Source: Ministeria vibrans ATCC 50519 (lineage: Eukaryota; Opisthokonta; Filasterea). Taken from it: a stretch of DNA of 56,035 nt. Position numbers and translations under genes: made by a program. Below, piece by piece: positions 11,370 to 22,339 of this stretch. Numbering within the stretch: position 1 is the stretch's first letter; each line of letters begins with the position of its first letter. Location of the stretch: NCBI GenBank assembly GCA_943704425.1, contig CALSCP010000648.1, positions 25,324 through 81,358 on the forward strand, given 5' to 3'. The notes under the pieces are model-generated. The model was not told the origin of the DNA. It did not search any database and worked only from the letters and a program-made list of their open reading frames with translations.

Positions 11370-13197
11370 GCACGCAAACACACACACACGCACACTACCC
11401 GTGCATAAAATCGTGTACACACACACATGCGCGTACACATGATGTCACCAGCCCCTACTCATGAACATACGTCGACGTCACAGTCTACGTATACGTCGTA
11501 CCTCCAGTCGCTTCTTCTCATGGTCTCCCCCACGGCTCCCCATTCCTTCGCGCGCTCGTCCACTCACTGCCTCGCTCAGCTCATCCGCTCGTCGATCGGC
11601 CTCTTTCTGTTTCCGCAGTCGCATCCGCTCCATTGGAGTCAGTCCACTCAGTTCCGTATCGCTCTCCGGTCGCTCCTTTTCACTTTCTCTCTTCTTCTCT
11701 CGCACCGACTTTCGCTTCTTCTTCCGCACTTTCGGTCTGCGCATGATACATTAAATTAAAAACGGAAGAATTAAAATTAATCCTAATATACCCAATGATT
11801 TCCGCCAGTTTCTTCCGATTGCGCACAATGGCAGATCCGCTGTGTCTTTTGAGCACATCAATACTCTCATCTACCCCTCATATAGAATTAGTATGGGCCA
11901 CGACATATTGCGTACTATGCGTACCGATGGAGTCCCGGACAAACTGATGGGCAAGCAAATCGGCCGCGGAGGGTCGCTCGTGCGCGTTCTGCTTGAGCAG
12001 TGCGTCAATGAGAACTGTTTGTATGGATCGGCTATATAATCGACTCTGTTCACGAGACAACTGCGGTGTGTTGCCCGCACAGATTTCTGTAATATAGGAT
12101 ATGTACATAAATGATTATAATACGTTAACGATCTTATTATAATTACGAGTGATAACGTCATAATTATATAAATAATTAAAAAAAATACGTACTGTACATG
12201 ACTCCCATCAGGTGCTCGCCTGCAAACGCCTGTTCCAGCGCACACATCTCGTACAGCACGCAACCCAGACTCCACATGTCCGACTTGGCACCGTACGGTG
12301 CGTTTTTTAGGATCTCAGGCGCCATATAGTAGGGCGTACCTAGTGTGCCACGTCGACAATATCGTCAGTATTCGTGCATACGTTTCAATCAATGTCGCGC
12401 GTCAAGCACGAATATAAATTTCATATAACCTGTAAACGTTTTTGCAACACTGAGTGTGCTGGCGAGCACACAACTGATACCAAAGTCGCCAATCTTGGCC
12501 ATGGTACGCCCTTTGCTCAAGAATATGTTGCTACTCTTGAGATCACGATGGAGGACGCCCATGTTGTGAATGTAGTCGAGTGCCCCACAAATCTGCGTGA
12601 ACCAGCGCAACACCTCCTCTGTAGTACAATAAGAATGATATGACACACAAGACGTAATATTAATTGTTTTGCTGCGGATCACCACACAAAGCAATGGGTG
12701 ACACGTGTGTGTGACTATAATGGGCGTGCCTTGGGGAATGTGGTCGTCGTCGCGGCGCACCCTGTCAATATACGTCGAAAGATCACCTCCTTCGCACAGC
12801 TCCTGAACAATGCAGAAGAACTCGTCGTGCACAAACGACGCAATGAAGGCTACTATGAACTTGTGGTCAAGCTCACGAAGCAGCTTGGCCTCCTGTGCAG
12901 TCCCACGCTGCTCCTGCCCGCCAAAACAATGCCATGAGGACGGAGGAGAGTCAATCCAACATTATTATAATTATTGTCTGAAAACGTTTTTCTTTTCTTC
13001 TTTTCTGTCAATTTCTCTTATTTGTTTGTTTCCACCTCGTCGTCCATGGTGTCCTTGATGACAATCTTCTTCAAGACACACTTTGCACTGGTGATCTTGT
13101 CGCGCACAACAAAGACAGTCCCATAGTTACCACTCCCCAGTTTGCGCACCGTCTCGTAGCGCTCGTAGAAATGATCGTCGGGTGACGCGAGCGCCAT
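9543..13197 (-). CDS. NEK (NIMA-related) serine/threonine kinase
   Basis: Eleven exons joined in frame give 772 aa: 13197-13036, 12913-12730, 12618-12430, 12339-12193, 12086-11925, 11870-11792, 11736-11502, 11207-10922, 10686-10644, 10508-10424, 10289-9543. The kinase domain fills residues 14-280 with GSGNYG, Lys43, the NEK-like [19 protein letters not shown] (Asp141), GDFGIS and GTPYYMAPE. All catalytic residues are present. The rest holds a basic [11 protein letters not shown] stretch, an acidic block, a Ser/Thr-rich linker and a helical C-terminal module of about 70 residues. NEKs act in cell cycle, centrosome and cilium control; the subfamily is undecided. Intron 2 appears to be GC-AG (donor at 12729). 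Exon 9 is only 43 nt. Confidence 0.9.
11293..11390. repeat. (CA)n microsatellite
   Basis: A long (CA)n run with a few CG interruptions near its right end, lying within the NEK intron between the exons ending at 11502 and starting at 11207. Confidence 0.95.
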
Positions 13198-13668
13198 GGC
13201 GGATGGCGCGGCTGACGAGTGACGACGAGTGGGACGGAACTGATCAATAGTAAAGAAGTATTAGTCGAGCGAGTGAATTCAAGACAGTTTCATAGTTACC
13301 ACTCCCCAGTTCACCCCCAGTTTGCGCATCGTCTCATAGCGCTCGTATAAGTGATCTTCGAGTGATGCAAGTGCCATTGCAGATGGCGACGGGTGGAGTG
13401 CGGTGGCAGAGTAGTGATCAGTTGTGGATCAGTTAGAGGTGAGATCGAGTACTGTCTCAGTGTCTCTACGCGTCTTACTCTGTTGCAAAGAACTGTTTCA
13501 ACAATTTTTGTAGGGCATGTCTGATTCCAGCTGTAATTTGTAAGTAATGTAATCGTTCCGCGTTGAGGATTGTACCACTGCTCTATAGATTGGTGGTGCT
13601 TTACATTTTTATGACTGATCACTATTCAAAGCCAAAAGTTAAAATTCTTTCTTTTCGCACTCTTCATC
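13198..13668. other. Divergent promoter region between NEK kinase and SCAMP
   Basis: The start codons of the reverse NEK gene (13197) and the forward SCAMP gene (13669) face away from each other across this gap, so it should carry both promoters. It also contains a broken copy of the first NEK exon (13289-13388). No other gene is visible. Confidence 0.5.
13289..13388 (-). pseudogene. Truncated duplicate of NEK kinase exon 1
   Basis: This stretch is about 80 percent identical to 13118-13204, the first part of the NEK kinase first exon, in the same orientation and about 170 bp upstream. It keeps an ATG (13378-13376) and codes for residues very like MALAS...[10 protein letters not shown], but an 11-nt insertion (13310-13320) breaks the frame before the glycine loop, and similarity ends at about the tyrosine of that loop. 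It is best read as a tandem partial duplication now out of use. It might still serve as an upstream start or regulatory sequence. Confidence 0.75.
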
Positions 13669-16123
13669 ATGGCTGACGAGTTCAACCCCTTCGCGGACCC
13701 TGACGACGCCGTCACGCCGCCCCCAAGCACCGTCCAGCAGAGTGCCCCGCCATCCGACACTTCCGCCGCCACTCCCGACGCCCCTGCAGCCGCCACGGAG
13801 GTATGCCCCGCCCCACGGACCGCCCCGTCTCCGCTGTTGCCTCTCCCGTGGCCCTTTGTCCGTCCCTCTTCAAAATCATAATTATTATTATTATTATGAA
13901 TTATTTTTGCTGGGGATTGTTTCTTTTTTTTTTTTTTTTTTTTTTTTGGACTCTTGATCACATGCTACGCCTAGCTGGCGCGCTCTGGACGCGTGTCTTG
14001 CGCGGGAATATCGTGCCTTTGCTTCCTTCTGCCCCTTCCAACTTTGAAATGCACCCAACAGTGCTCCTTTGGTCCTCTCCAGCGCTCTTTTTTGTTCGTT
14101 TTTGTTGTTCGCATTTTTGTGCTCAAGTGACTTTGCCACAGTCGGTACTCGCTCGCCCGGCTCCGTACCACGCTGCAGTGGGCCTGTGTATTGTGTTGGT
14201 GCAGGCGCGCCGTCGTGCCGTGCGCTCCGTCGCCCGTGCGCAAATGAGACTGTGACTCAGTCAGAGAGAGACAGAGAGACAGACACTCTCTGTGTGTCTG
14301 ACTCGGATGTTTTGATTGTTGCAGAAGAAAAAGAAGAAGAAGAAGAAGGGGCAGTCGGAGACCATTGACGACTCGGTACGAGACAAGACAAACAGCCCCC
14401 CCCCCCTCCAAACTACAACAACGTCGTGTGTGATTGTTGACACTCTTCCCTCTGGTGCGCCTCCTCCACACTACACAGGCCTTCGCTGCATTTGGAAATG
14501 CGCCTGCGCCTGTGGCAAGCAGCACCACGGAGACCACTCCAACATTTGCAGGCGAGCCTGTGGCGACCCCAGCGGGCTACCTTGCTCCCACACCGGTCGC
14601 CAACACGGCGGAAACGCAGTTCCTGCGTGAGCAGCTGCGCGCCAAAGAGAACGAACTGGCCGAGGCCAAGACCCAACTTGCCGCAGCCAACGGCGGCAGC
14701 GGGCCCCGTCGCAAGCCCAATTTCCCTCTGTGCTACCGTACGCTACAAAAGAAAAGAAAAGTAAGCTGATTGGGTTTGTGTTGGTTTATTTTAGCGGTTT
14801 GTTACCATAACATTAACGGCGATTTTGGCTCTGAGCCTGACATGAAGAATATGCTTTGGATCATGTTTGTCATTTATTGGGGTAACAACGGCGCATCCGA
14901 TAATGACAACGCGCGCCTTGCGCTCCGCGAGAGACGNNNNNNNNNNAAAAAAAAAAAACACACACACACACACCTGATTCATCAAATCTAACATTACACT
15001 ATTCTGTTTTTGATTTCGTGTTGTGTATGTGTTTAGTTGAAGTTGCGGGATTTGCCTGGGGATTCCTGTCGTTTATTGCGACGTACTTCAGTAACAATCT
15101 TGGTTATGTAAGAACTCTCATTACATTTAGTAGGAAATGGCGAAACTGAACTATTGTGTATCACATTGTTTTTGTGTCTATCACATTGTGTCTTTCTCTC
15201 TCTCTATTTCGTGTAATTAGGGCGTTGGGTGTTCGAATGGCACATGCAATGATGCCACAAAAGCCTTTTTCCTGGGCCTCGTCTGGTTTCTCACTGGTCT
15301 CATTCTCCCTCTTCCTCTTCTTCACACTTGTATCTCATGTTTTTTTTTGTTTCTTTAGGAATTCCTTTGGCGTTTTACTTTTTCTACTGGAAACTTTATT
15401 CTCTGCACTACCAAAGTACGTACATCCGATTATTATTATTATTATTCTTAATATTTTTATTGAACGTCACACATTTGTTGTTACCACTTGAAAAAGGAAC
15501 TTACGATATGATTTATCAGCACACTGATTTTTGACAGACCAAAATGTAAACTCACTGTGCGTTGTGTTTGTAGCGTGCATTTCGGGTTCGCGTCCCACCA
15601 TCAGCTACTGGTTCTGGATCCTTATGCACGGACCCGTCAATGTCATTTGGTGTCTGCTCAATATGATTGGAACACCCGGAATTCCCGGAACTGCGTAACG
15701 ATTCACTCTGTCACTCGCACAGACTATTCTAATAATTCTTGTGACTGTTATTATTTTGGTTTGTGCTAGTGGGTTTATGATTGCCATTGGGTTCTTCAAT
15801 GCGCCTGGTGAGTCTGGCTTCCATGGCAACGCCACCAACATGCATCTCTTTGGTGTCTTCTACATTTTTGCTGCCATCTTCTGGATGGTTGCGGCGGTTG
15901 GTATGAACTCGAGAGTGACATGGTGGATGTTTTTACATGCCCACAAAAGCAGAAGACTGACTCATACTCTTGCGCAGGTGGCATCTATGTCGTGTTCAAG
16001 ACGCACCGCTGGTTCAAGCAGCAGGGCGGCAGCAACCCGTCTACCGCCGACATCCAACGCGGCGTCGTCTCGGGCGCTGTTAATGCGTATACTGACCCGG
16101 AACGTGCGCCTCTCGTCAACTAA
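13669..16123 (+). CDS. SCAMP: Secretory carrier membrane protein (SCAMP)
   Basis: Ten exons give 376 aa: 13669-13800, 14325-14375, 14479-14737, 14795-14881, 15037-15107, 15221-15296, 15359-15415, 15574-15694, 15770-15900, 15978-16123. The cytosolic N-terminus starts with the EFNPFAD NPF motif for EH-domain partners, then a Lys run, Ala/Thr/Pro-rich spacer and a short coiled coil (FLREQLRAKENELAEAK). A core of four membrane segments follows, with a KPNFPLCYP entry and GIPLAFYFFYWKLY between helices. The tail is hydrophilic and ends PLVN. SCAMPs cycle through Golgi, endosomes and plasma membrane. The exon 6 donor (GTCTCA at 15297) is weak; it was chosen because it gives the family-like GIP junction. 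Intron 4 contains an assembly gap. Confidence 0.9.
14937..14946. other. Assembly gap (10 N)
   Basis: Ten undetermined bases within SCAMP intron 4, next to an A-run and a short CA repeat, so a collapsed or unsequenced simple repeat is likely. Confidence 0.99.
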
Positions 16124-16178
16124 AGATGATTGAACATATTTTTTACGTTCGAAAAGCACTCTGTTACATTTTGTTTCA

Positions 16179-17981
16179 TTATTTCATTCCCAAATAGACA
16201 ACTGCGTCGTCTCTTTGTCTGGTGGGGGTTTTGGTGGTGGTGGTGGTAGGCACGACGGCAGAGGGGCCTTGACGTGGCGCAGGCTGAGGGGTGGCAGTGG
16301 CACTGACGACTGTAGTCGGCGTGACGGCTCGACTGCTGGACTCGCTGCCAGAGGGCGAGGCGCCGGCTGCTGCGTGCTCTTCAAGATGAGGTGGAACAAC
16401 ACATAGAGCGTCGTCGCGACTGCTCAAGTGTCTTAGAAGTGGCGCAATGTGCTTGTTGTCGTCGTCGTCGTCGTCGTCATCGTCGTCGTCGTCGTGAAAG
16501 TCCTCCTCCTTGATGGTGGGTGCAAAGGTGGCTGAAGCGGACCGCACGCTTGTGCGCTGCGAGAGCAGTTGTGTCTGCATGGACGTTTGGGAGGGAAACC
16601 CCGCGGCGACCACGCCGTCTGCCGTTGTGGGTGTCACTGTATCGTATACGGACATGATGGCATTTGCACTGGTGGGGCGTTCGAGGGTCGAGATGGGAGA
16701 ACTCGATATCGACGAGGGTCCCGAAAAGGAAGACGTGGGGTGTAGGGAGGGACAAGAGACGCCGCTGTTCATCAAGGGAGCGTATTGGCCTTGGATTTTG
16801 CGGGGCGTGGGTGTGTCGTACGGATGATTGGGACCCGAGTGAGCGGGCGAGCGTGGTGGAGTCTGGGGCATGGTTCTCGAGGTAAGTGACGAGCGACGGT
16901 GCGGGTGGTCCAGTAAGCTTGTGCGCTCGTTCTGTTGGGCCGCGACAAAGGCGCGTTTGGGACGGGCGTCGAGGGCCTCCCGAGTCCTCGTTTGCGACAG
17001 CGAGAACGAGTCGCCATCTGTCACTTGGTCAACCTCTTTGCGGATCCAATGGGAAAGTGCAAGCTCAAGTACTCCGCTGATCACCGTTGCGGAGGCCATG
17101 CCGATCAGCGTGGTCGTCGGTACGCCGTTCGTGTTGCCTGGGAGAGTCCCGTTGACGTCCCAGTGCGCCCGAGACATGGTCCACATGACTTTGACTAGAG
17201 CGAATCCAAGCGAGAGCAGCGGTACCACGCCATAGGCAGCTCGGAAATACACTGCCGTGAAAATGTGTGCCACTGTGAGGCCGCGTAACCTAATATACAT
17301 CATTTATTTTTACTGAACAGTGAGTGCAGAGCATAATTTACATTATGCAGAGTATAACAATAATAACAATAACAGTAATGCTCAATGATGGAAGTATAGA
17401 GATCGCTTCTTACCGATGGTAGCGAGCCCTCATAGAGTACCGAATGAAGACAAGGGCAACAACAAGGCAGACGACGAAGCGCATCCACGACAACTGCAGT
17501 GGAATGTGGAATGATGAGAAAAAAAAAAAAAACGAATCAACAGCGGTTTCCAAAAACGATCAAAAACACACAGGGACGTTTGAGGCAGCGCCAACCCGCC
17601 TCTAAACCACGCCCATGGTGGCGTAGGAGACAGCAGCGTGGCAAATAGGACGAGCATTCAGGCGGAAGTGAGTGAAAGGTAAAACACAATTACGGAGCAA
17701 AAAAAAAAAAAAAAAAAAAAAAAAACAAAACCACAGCAAATGAGAGTAAGCTTGACAGATGCCGCGTGCAGCAGGGCAAGTTGTGGTCCGGGGTGGAGTT
17801 GGGGGCGTACAAAGAGAAGGTCGGTGACGGTGGCGAAAAAGTCGTAGGAAGTCTTAAGCTGAGAGCGGAGGGTGGCGTCGCCGTCGTTGCCGCAGCAGAA
17901 GCCTGAGGCTATCCACACGCCCGTGACGCTAAGGACGTCGAAGGTGGGGACCAGGAGGATCAATGATGAGTGGAATCTCAT
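16179..17981 (-). CDS. Multipass membrane protein of unknown family
   Basis: Predicted exons are 17981-17732, an uncertain small exon near 17600-17560, 17493-17414 and 17289-16179. I do not recognise the family. The start ATGAGATTC was chosen because upstream codons lack an ATG. Hydrophobic segments occur in exon 1, in the 17493 exon (WMRFVVCLVVALVFI) and twice at the head of the last exon (AYGVVPLLSLGFALVKVMW and LIGMASATVISGVLELAL). After these comes a long cytosolic-looking tail of about 280 residues rich in Ser, Thr and Pro with an Asp run (around 16453-16494), possibly phosphorylated. Phases demand an extra exon between the first and the 17493 exon; its borders are the weak point of this model. 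Confidence 0.65.
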
Positions 17982-18143
17982 CTTAAAAGTGATCAGATCA
18001 CTCAGATGGTCTTCGGACTGAGTCACCCTATTTGATCACTATTCAGTATTCACTTCAGGTCTTCAGTCATCAGTCTTTTTGTTAATCTATCGTGCCGAGT
18101 CACCGTAATCGCTTCTGTCCGTTGCTTCAGCTATCAGCATGGT

Positions 18144-18661
18144 ATGGACCGTGAAAACAAAGTGGATTTGGGGTTCATTGTGCACTCTGCTTTTCAGCCT
18201 CCCAAACAGACAGATCCCAGCAAGAAGAAGGTAGTTGTGCGCGTTGCACAGGTTCACATGTGTTCTCATGGCGTCATTGTAGAAGAGAAAAGCAGCCGAG
18301 GACGAGCGGGTCGCGGAGCAGACCGTGAAAAAGCCGACCAGCGCCACTGGGGCCGAGAAACCCGCCAAGAAGCAGAAGAGCGCCTCGGCTAAGAGTGCCC
18401 CTGGTGGTTTGCCTACAAAGGACGCTGCGGAAAAGGCAAGATCATCAAAAAAAGCAGAATACTAATAGACCTTTGTGAGTCGTTTTGTGTGACTGTCACT
18501 CTCACTCTCTCACCCACGCTCTCTCTCTCTCTTTCTTCCCTATCACTTTGTCTCTCTCTCTTTCTTCTCTCTCTCTCTATCAATTTGTCTCTCTCTTTCT
18601 TCTTCTTCTCTCTCTCTCTCTATCACTTTGTTTCTTTCTTCTCTCTATCACTTTGTTTCTT

Positions 18662-18754
<93 letters not shown>

Positions 18755-19158
18755 GTCGATCTTGACGCATTGTTTGCGGGAAAGAAAAAGAAAAAGAGTG
18801 CAGCCGAGTTGGCTGCGGAAGCACGAGAAGAAGAGAGCGCAACAGCGTCCGAGGCTCCGTCGTCAAAGAAGGATGAGGACGACGACGATTTCTTCGACAG
18901 TCGCGGACTCAAGAAGAGTAATCAACGAATTGCAAACCAATCATACCTCTCTCTCTCTCTATCGCTTTGTTTCTTTTCTTCCTCTTCCCTCTCTTACACG
19001 TACTTTGTTTCGTCCTTTCTCTCTCATGGCTCACGTTATCTTCTGCAGAACGCAAGAAGGTGGATGGTCTCAATGTGTACACGTTTGATGAGCTCAAGGT
19101 GGGCAAAGGCGGAGGAGACACGCCCGATTGCCCCTTTGACTGTAAATGCTGCTACTGA
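18144..19158 (+). CDS. DUF1764 family protein
   Basis: Exons 18144-18230, 18283-18435, 18755-18917 and 19049-19158 join in frame to 170 aa. The C-terminal half has the full family layout: VDLDALFAGKKKKK, an Ala/Glu-rich helix, DDDDFFDSRGLKKKRKKVDG, then YTFDELKVGKGGGDTP and the closing CPFDCKCCY. The N-terminal half is lysine-rich and low in complexity. DUF1764 proteins are small, conserved across eukaryotes and functionally obscure, with nuclear-style basic tracts. The second intron starts with GC (GCAAGA at 18436); no GT donor lets the frame continue. That 319-nt intron is mostly (CT)n. The start ATG at 18144 overlaps an out-of-frame ATG five bases upstream. Confidence 0.85.
18490..18752 (+). 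repeat. (CT)n tract with repeated ATCACTTTGTTTC unit
   Basis: Most of intron 2 of the DUF1764 gene: blocks of (CT)n separated by copies of TATCACTTTGTTTCTTTCT or close variants, ending in about 80 nt of pure (CT)n directly before the 3' splice site. The same composite recurs elsewhere in the window. Confidence 0.9.
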
Positions 19159-19225
19159 TCCATTTTTGAATGCAATTGTACACGATACTTATAATTATAA
19201 TTAATACTACATGAAAAATTCCGTG

Positions 19226-20112
19226 TCATGCACCGAAAAAGACGACCGAATGATCGCCAATGCGGAACTGTGCAGAATAGGGACTCTGGTGGGACGCCTC
19301 GTCGCGTCGCTCCACCGAAATTTGACCGTGTACATCAAGACTGCGCCCCGTCGTCAGTCCACGCACCGTCACCAAATGGTCGGCCGAGTGGGCCAGGAGA
19401 CACGCAAGGCGTTCACACTCGCTGTCGTCTGCGTCACTGTGCGACAGCACCACCACCCGCCCCGTCGCAGCGAGTGCCGCCCGACACTCCTGCACAAACG
19501 CCATCAGCTGCTCTGGGGTCGCTCCTACACTTACGGCCGCACTCAAATCGTCCACAATCAGTAGAGTGGCGTTGTGCAGCGTCTCTTGCAGGTGCAGACG
19601 CGCAAACAGCTGCGCCGCGCTCGCCTCTCCTTCCTCCTCCTCGAGCAACGCTCCCATCCCATCCACATACTTAAAGTGGCCTGATCTGGTCACCGCGTCC
19701 ACGCTCACCGTCAGCTTCTTCAAGGCGCCCTCGTAGTGGCCCAGTGCCTGCGCAAACGACAGCAGCACAACCCGTCTAACGAGCCACAGCCGCACAAAAA
19801 AAGACAAACGCTGGAGTGAGCGCTGATCGTAGGAGCGACTTGGACCCACACGAAGTAGGCCACACGTCACCAGAAACCCTCTACACAACTTACAGCCCTG
19901 TTCGAATCGCCCACGACGCGTAATGATGCAACACAAATTCGCCCGACGATTCAAGCTCATCCACCACCACCGTCAGCGTGTCCTAAGCGCCCTCACGTCA
20001 CTTCCTCCCTCCCTCTCTCTCTCTCTCTCTATTTCTCGCCACTCCTCAAACAAACCTCAGGCGGTGGCACCTCCTGCGAGGCGCCCACAGCAACACACAG
20101 ACTTGGAAACAT
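19226..20112 (-). CDS. ELP6: Elongator complex protein 6
   Basis: Exons 20112-20056, 19982-19894 and 19775-19226 join in frame to 231 aa. ELP6 is one of three RecA-like subunits forming the Elp4-5-6 hexamer, which supports Elongator in modifying wobble uridines of tRNAs. Family features seen: an N-terminal LTVVVDELESSGEFVLHHY segment where other RecA folds carry a Walker A loop (absent here, as is normal for ELP6), VVLLSFAQALGHYEGALKKL, the LLIVDDLSA strand, VVVLSHSDAD, and the HSADHLVTVRGLTTGRSLDVHGQ-like block typical of the family (residues broken only by its own sequence). Length fits. It converges with the DUF1764 gene with only 67 bp between stop codons. Confidence 0.9.
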
Positions 20113-20252
20113 CACGAGATTAAAATAAAGTGATCGCAAATTATTATTAACAATAATAATTATTATTATTAATTATTCGAAATTAGAAGACGTATTTCGA
20201 ATAAACTCCAACGAAAAGACATCAAAATATTGGAAACAAGTCACAATTTGTT

Positions 20253-21419
20253 ATGCCATCGTCAAGCGTGGTCACGATCCTAGTGGTATGCCTTGTGGCA
20301 CTACTGGTCGTTGTCCAAGTGACCGTTTTTGCGCCGGGTGACTATGGCGATCGGGCACCGTCGCGTGTTTCGCCCAGACACTTTCGCGGCGCTCCCCTGC
20401 AGTCGCCCGAGCCCGAAGTCGTTGACGAGGAGCCTCCTGTTGTATCTGTTGCGCGGAATGGCGACGGTGAAGACGAGCAAGGAAACGCAGACGTGTCAAT
20501 GGACGTGTCGGACGGCAAAACCGAAGAAGACACTGAGGGCGGGAGATCGACGCCTCCTGCCGCCGATCCTACCCTCGACGTTGCATCCGACGCACCATTG
20601 GCCGACACTATCGCGAGCGGGGACGCGCAGGATGGCCGTGTGCCCGTGTCGGCCGTCTTGTTTCTCGCGCGCGCACTGGACAGTCTTCCTGTGACCCTGC
20701 GCACCTTCCACAGCGTTGTTCCCGTCGACGTGCCCCTCGCAGTGTATCGCCACGACGAGGCATCGCTTACGGGCGAGACGGCCGCGGAACTCAACACTAT
20801 GCGGACGGCTGGTCGACAGGTCACCTTTCCCACTGTTGTGCCTGATGCGACCGCCATGACCAAGAACGAGGCCTTCCGACAGGCTCACTTGCGGCAGACG
20901 TCGTGGTGGGACGATCTGGAGGGGCGCACGGTGCTCATGTTTGAGCCGGGAGTGATCTTTTGTCGCGACAGCGAATTGGACTTGGCGAGTTATGTGGCGC
21001 GCTTTGACTTTGTGGGCGCTCCGTGGGACCGACGTGACTGCGGCGCTGGGAAACTACTGCCCAAGTGTGTTGGCAACCTGGGATTGGCCCTGGTCAATCG
21101 TGATATGGGCCGTAAAGTCGCCCAAACAAACGCACAACGCAAATCTTTCGATTCGCTCTGGTTCTCATCGCAAGTCCAACGGCAAAACCCACAAGCGCGC
21201 ATCGCATCAGTCGACGAAGCACGAACATTTTCAGTCGAAACGCTTTGGGGTACGCCCGACGGCGAGTCCGAGATGGACCGGGCGCCCTTTGGGGCCCGTC
21301 AGCCGTGGCTCTACCTGCCCCTTGGCAACCTCGAGCTACTCTACCGTGTCTGCCCCGACCTCACCCTTCTCAACCCTGTCAAGTTTCCTACAACCCCCTC
21401 TTCCCACACTGACTTGTAA
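20253..21419 (+). CDS. DUF5672-like, signal-anchored glycosyltransferase-type protein
   Basis: An intronless 388-residue protein. Residues 7-27 form an uncleaved signal anchor (TILVVCLVALLVVVQVTVFA), followed by an acidic stem of about 90 residues and a globular domain from about 125 to the end. That domain has LDSLPVTLRTFHSVVP, then WWDDLEGRTVLMFEPGVIFC, YVARFDFVGAPWDRR and GNLGLALVNRD, the layout of DUF5672 proteins, which sit near glycosyltransferases. A type II Golgi or ER enzyme facing the lumen is the natural inference, though donor and acceptor cannot be read from sequence. It starts 141 bp from the divergent ELP6 start and could share its promoter. Confidence 0.75.
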   Translation: MPSSSVVTILVVCLVALLVVVQVTVFAPGDYGDRAPSRVSPRHFRGAPLQSPEPEVVDEEPPVVSVARNGDGEDEQGNADVSMDVSDGKTEEDTEGGRSTPPAADPTLDVASDAPLADTIASGDAQDGRVPVSAVLFLARALDSLPVTLRTFHSVVPVDVPLAVYRHDEASLTGETAAELNTMRTAGRQVTFPTVVPDATAMTKNEAFRQAHLRQTSWWDDLEGRTVLMFEPGVIFCRDSELDLASYVARFDFVGAPWDRRDCGAGKLLPKCVGNLGLALVNRDMGRKVAQTNAQRKSFDSLWFSSQVQRQNPQARIASVDEARTFSVETLWGTPDGESEMDRAPFGARQPWLYLPLGNLELLYRVCPDLTLLNPVKFPTTPSSHTDL

Positions 21420-21928
21420 CAACAATGCTTCATGTTAAGCATAATAATAATAATTAATAATTAATAATAAGAATATAATTTTGTCGAGTGATGAAACAGT
21501 TCGAATAGTTTATTATGTCAGATTCGGAATAGGCATGATTATAATTGTAAACTGTAAAGTGGAAGAAAAATCAAAGGGCATCAGGTTTTATTTGCCATAG
21601 ACTTGCAGATCTCACTACCCGTCCATTATGTATCAATGCTTAAACATATAAGTATATTGACGATCATGACAACAATAATTTATAAATAGGTTCGAGCAAT
21701 GGATATATTTTAAGCATAAAGCATTTGCTGTTAATAGCTGTACTCAATAGAGTCAATACTCATCTTCTAATAACGATTAACGAATAAGTGAGGGAAAGAG
21801 AGACGTCTTATGAATTGAAATTCAAATTCGAAACTAATAAGAATAAAACTATTAAATTTTTACTCCTTAATCTTTTATTCACTTTATTGGTTTGCCTGTT
21901 CGTCACCCTACCCCTATCAAGACGAATC
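21420..21928. other. Intergenic, AT-rich, no gene seen
   Basis: Between the DUF5672-like gene and SLU7, both forward. (AAT)n near 21440-21475, otherwise AT-rich and without an open exon flanked by plausible splice sites. It should hold a polyadenylation region and the SLU7 promoter. Confidence 0.5.
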
Positions 21929-22307
21929 ATGGCGTCGGCTCAGGGAAAGAAAATGTCACGCGAAGAGTTTCGCAAAGCGAAAGAACTCGAAGAAGCGCGA
22001 AAGGCGGGTACCGCCGCACCAGAGTAAGTGATTCGGGTGCACACACTCTCTGGTCGCCGGAAAGCGGTGCAAAAGCGACGCACTTCCGAACATCAAACAA
22101 CTTTTTTTTTTTTTCTTGTTCATTTCTGCGTTTTGTCGACGATTACGTTTGAACCTCTGCTGACCCTTTTCGTTGCGATTAGAACCGATGCGGACGGCAA
22201 GATCATCAATCCTCACATTCCTGTCTGGATGGCCAAGGTATCCAATCAGCCGTTGGACGATTGAGCGTTGCACAGTCGCAAAACAGCGTCTGTCGATTTC
22301 CTTTCCC

Positions 22308-22339
<32 letters not shown>

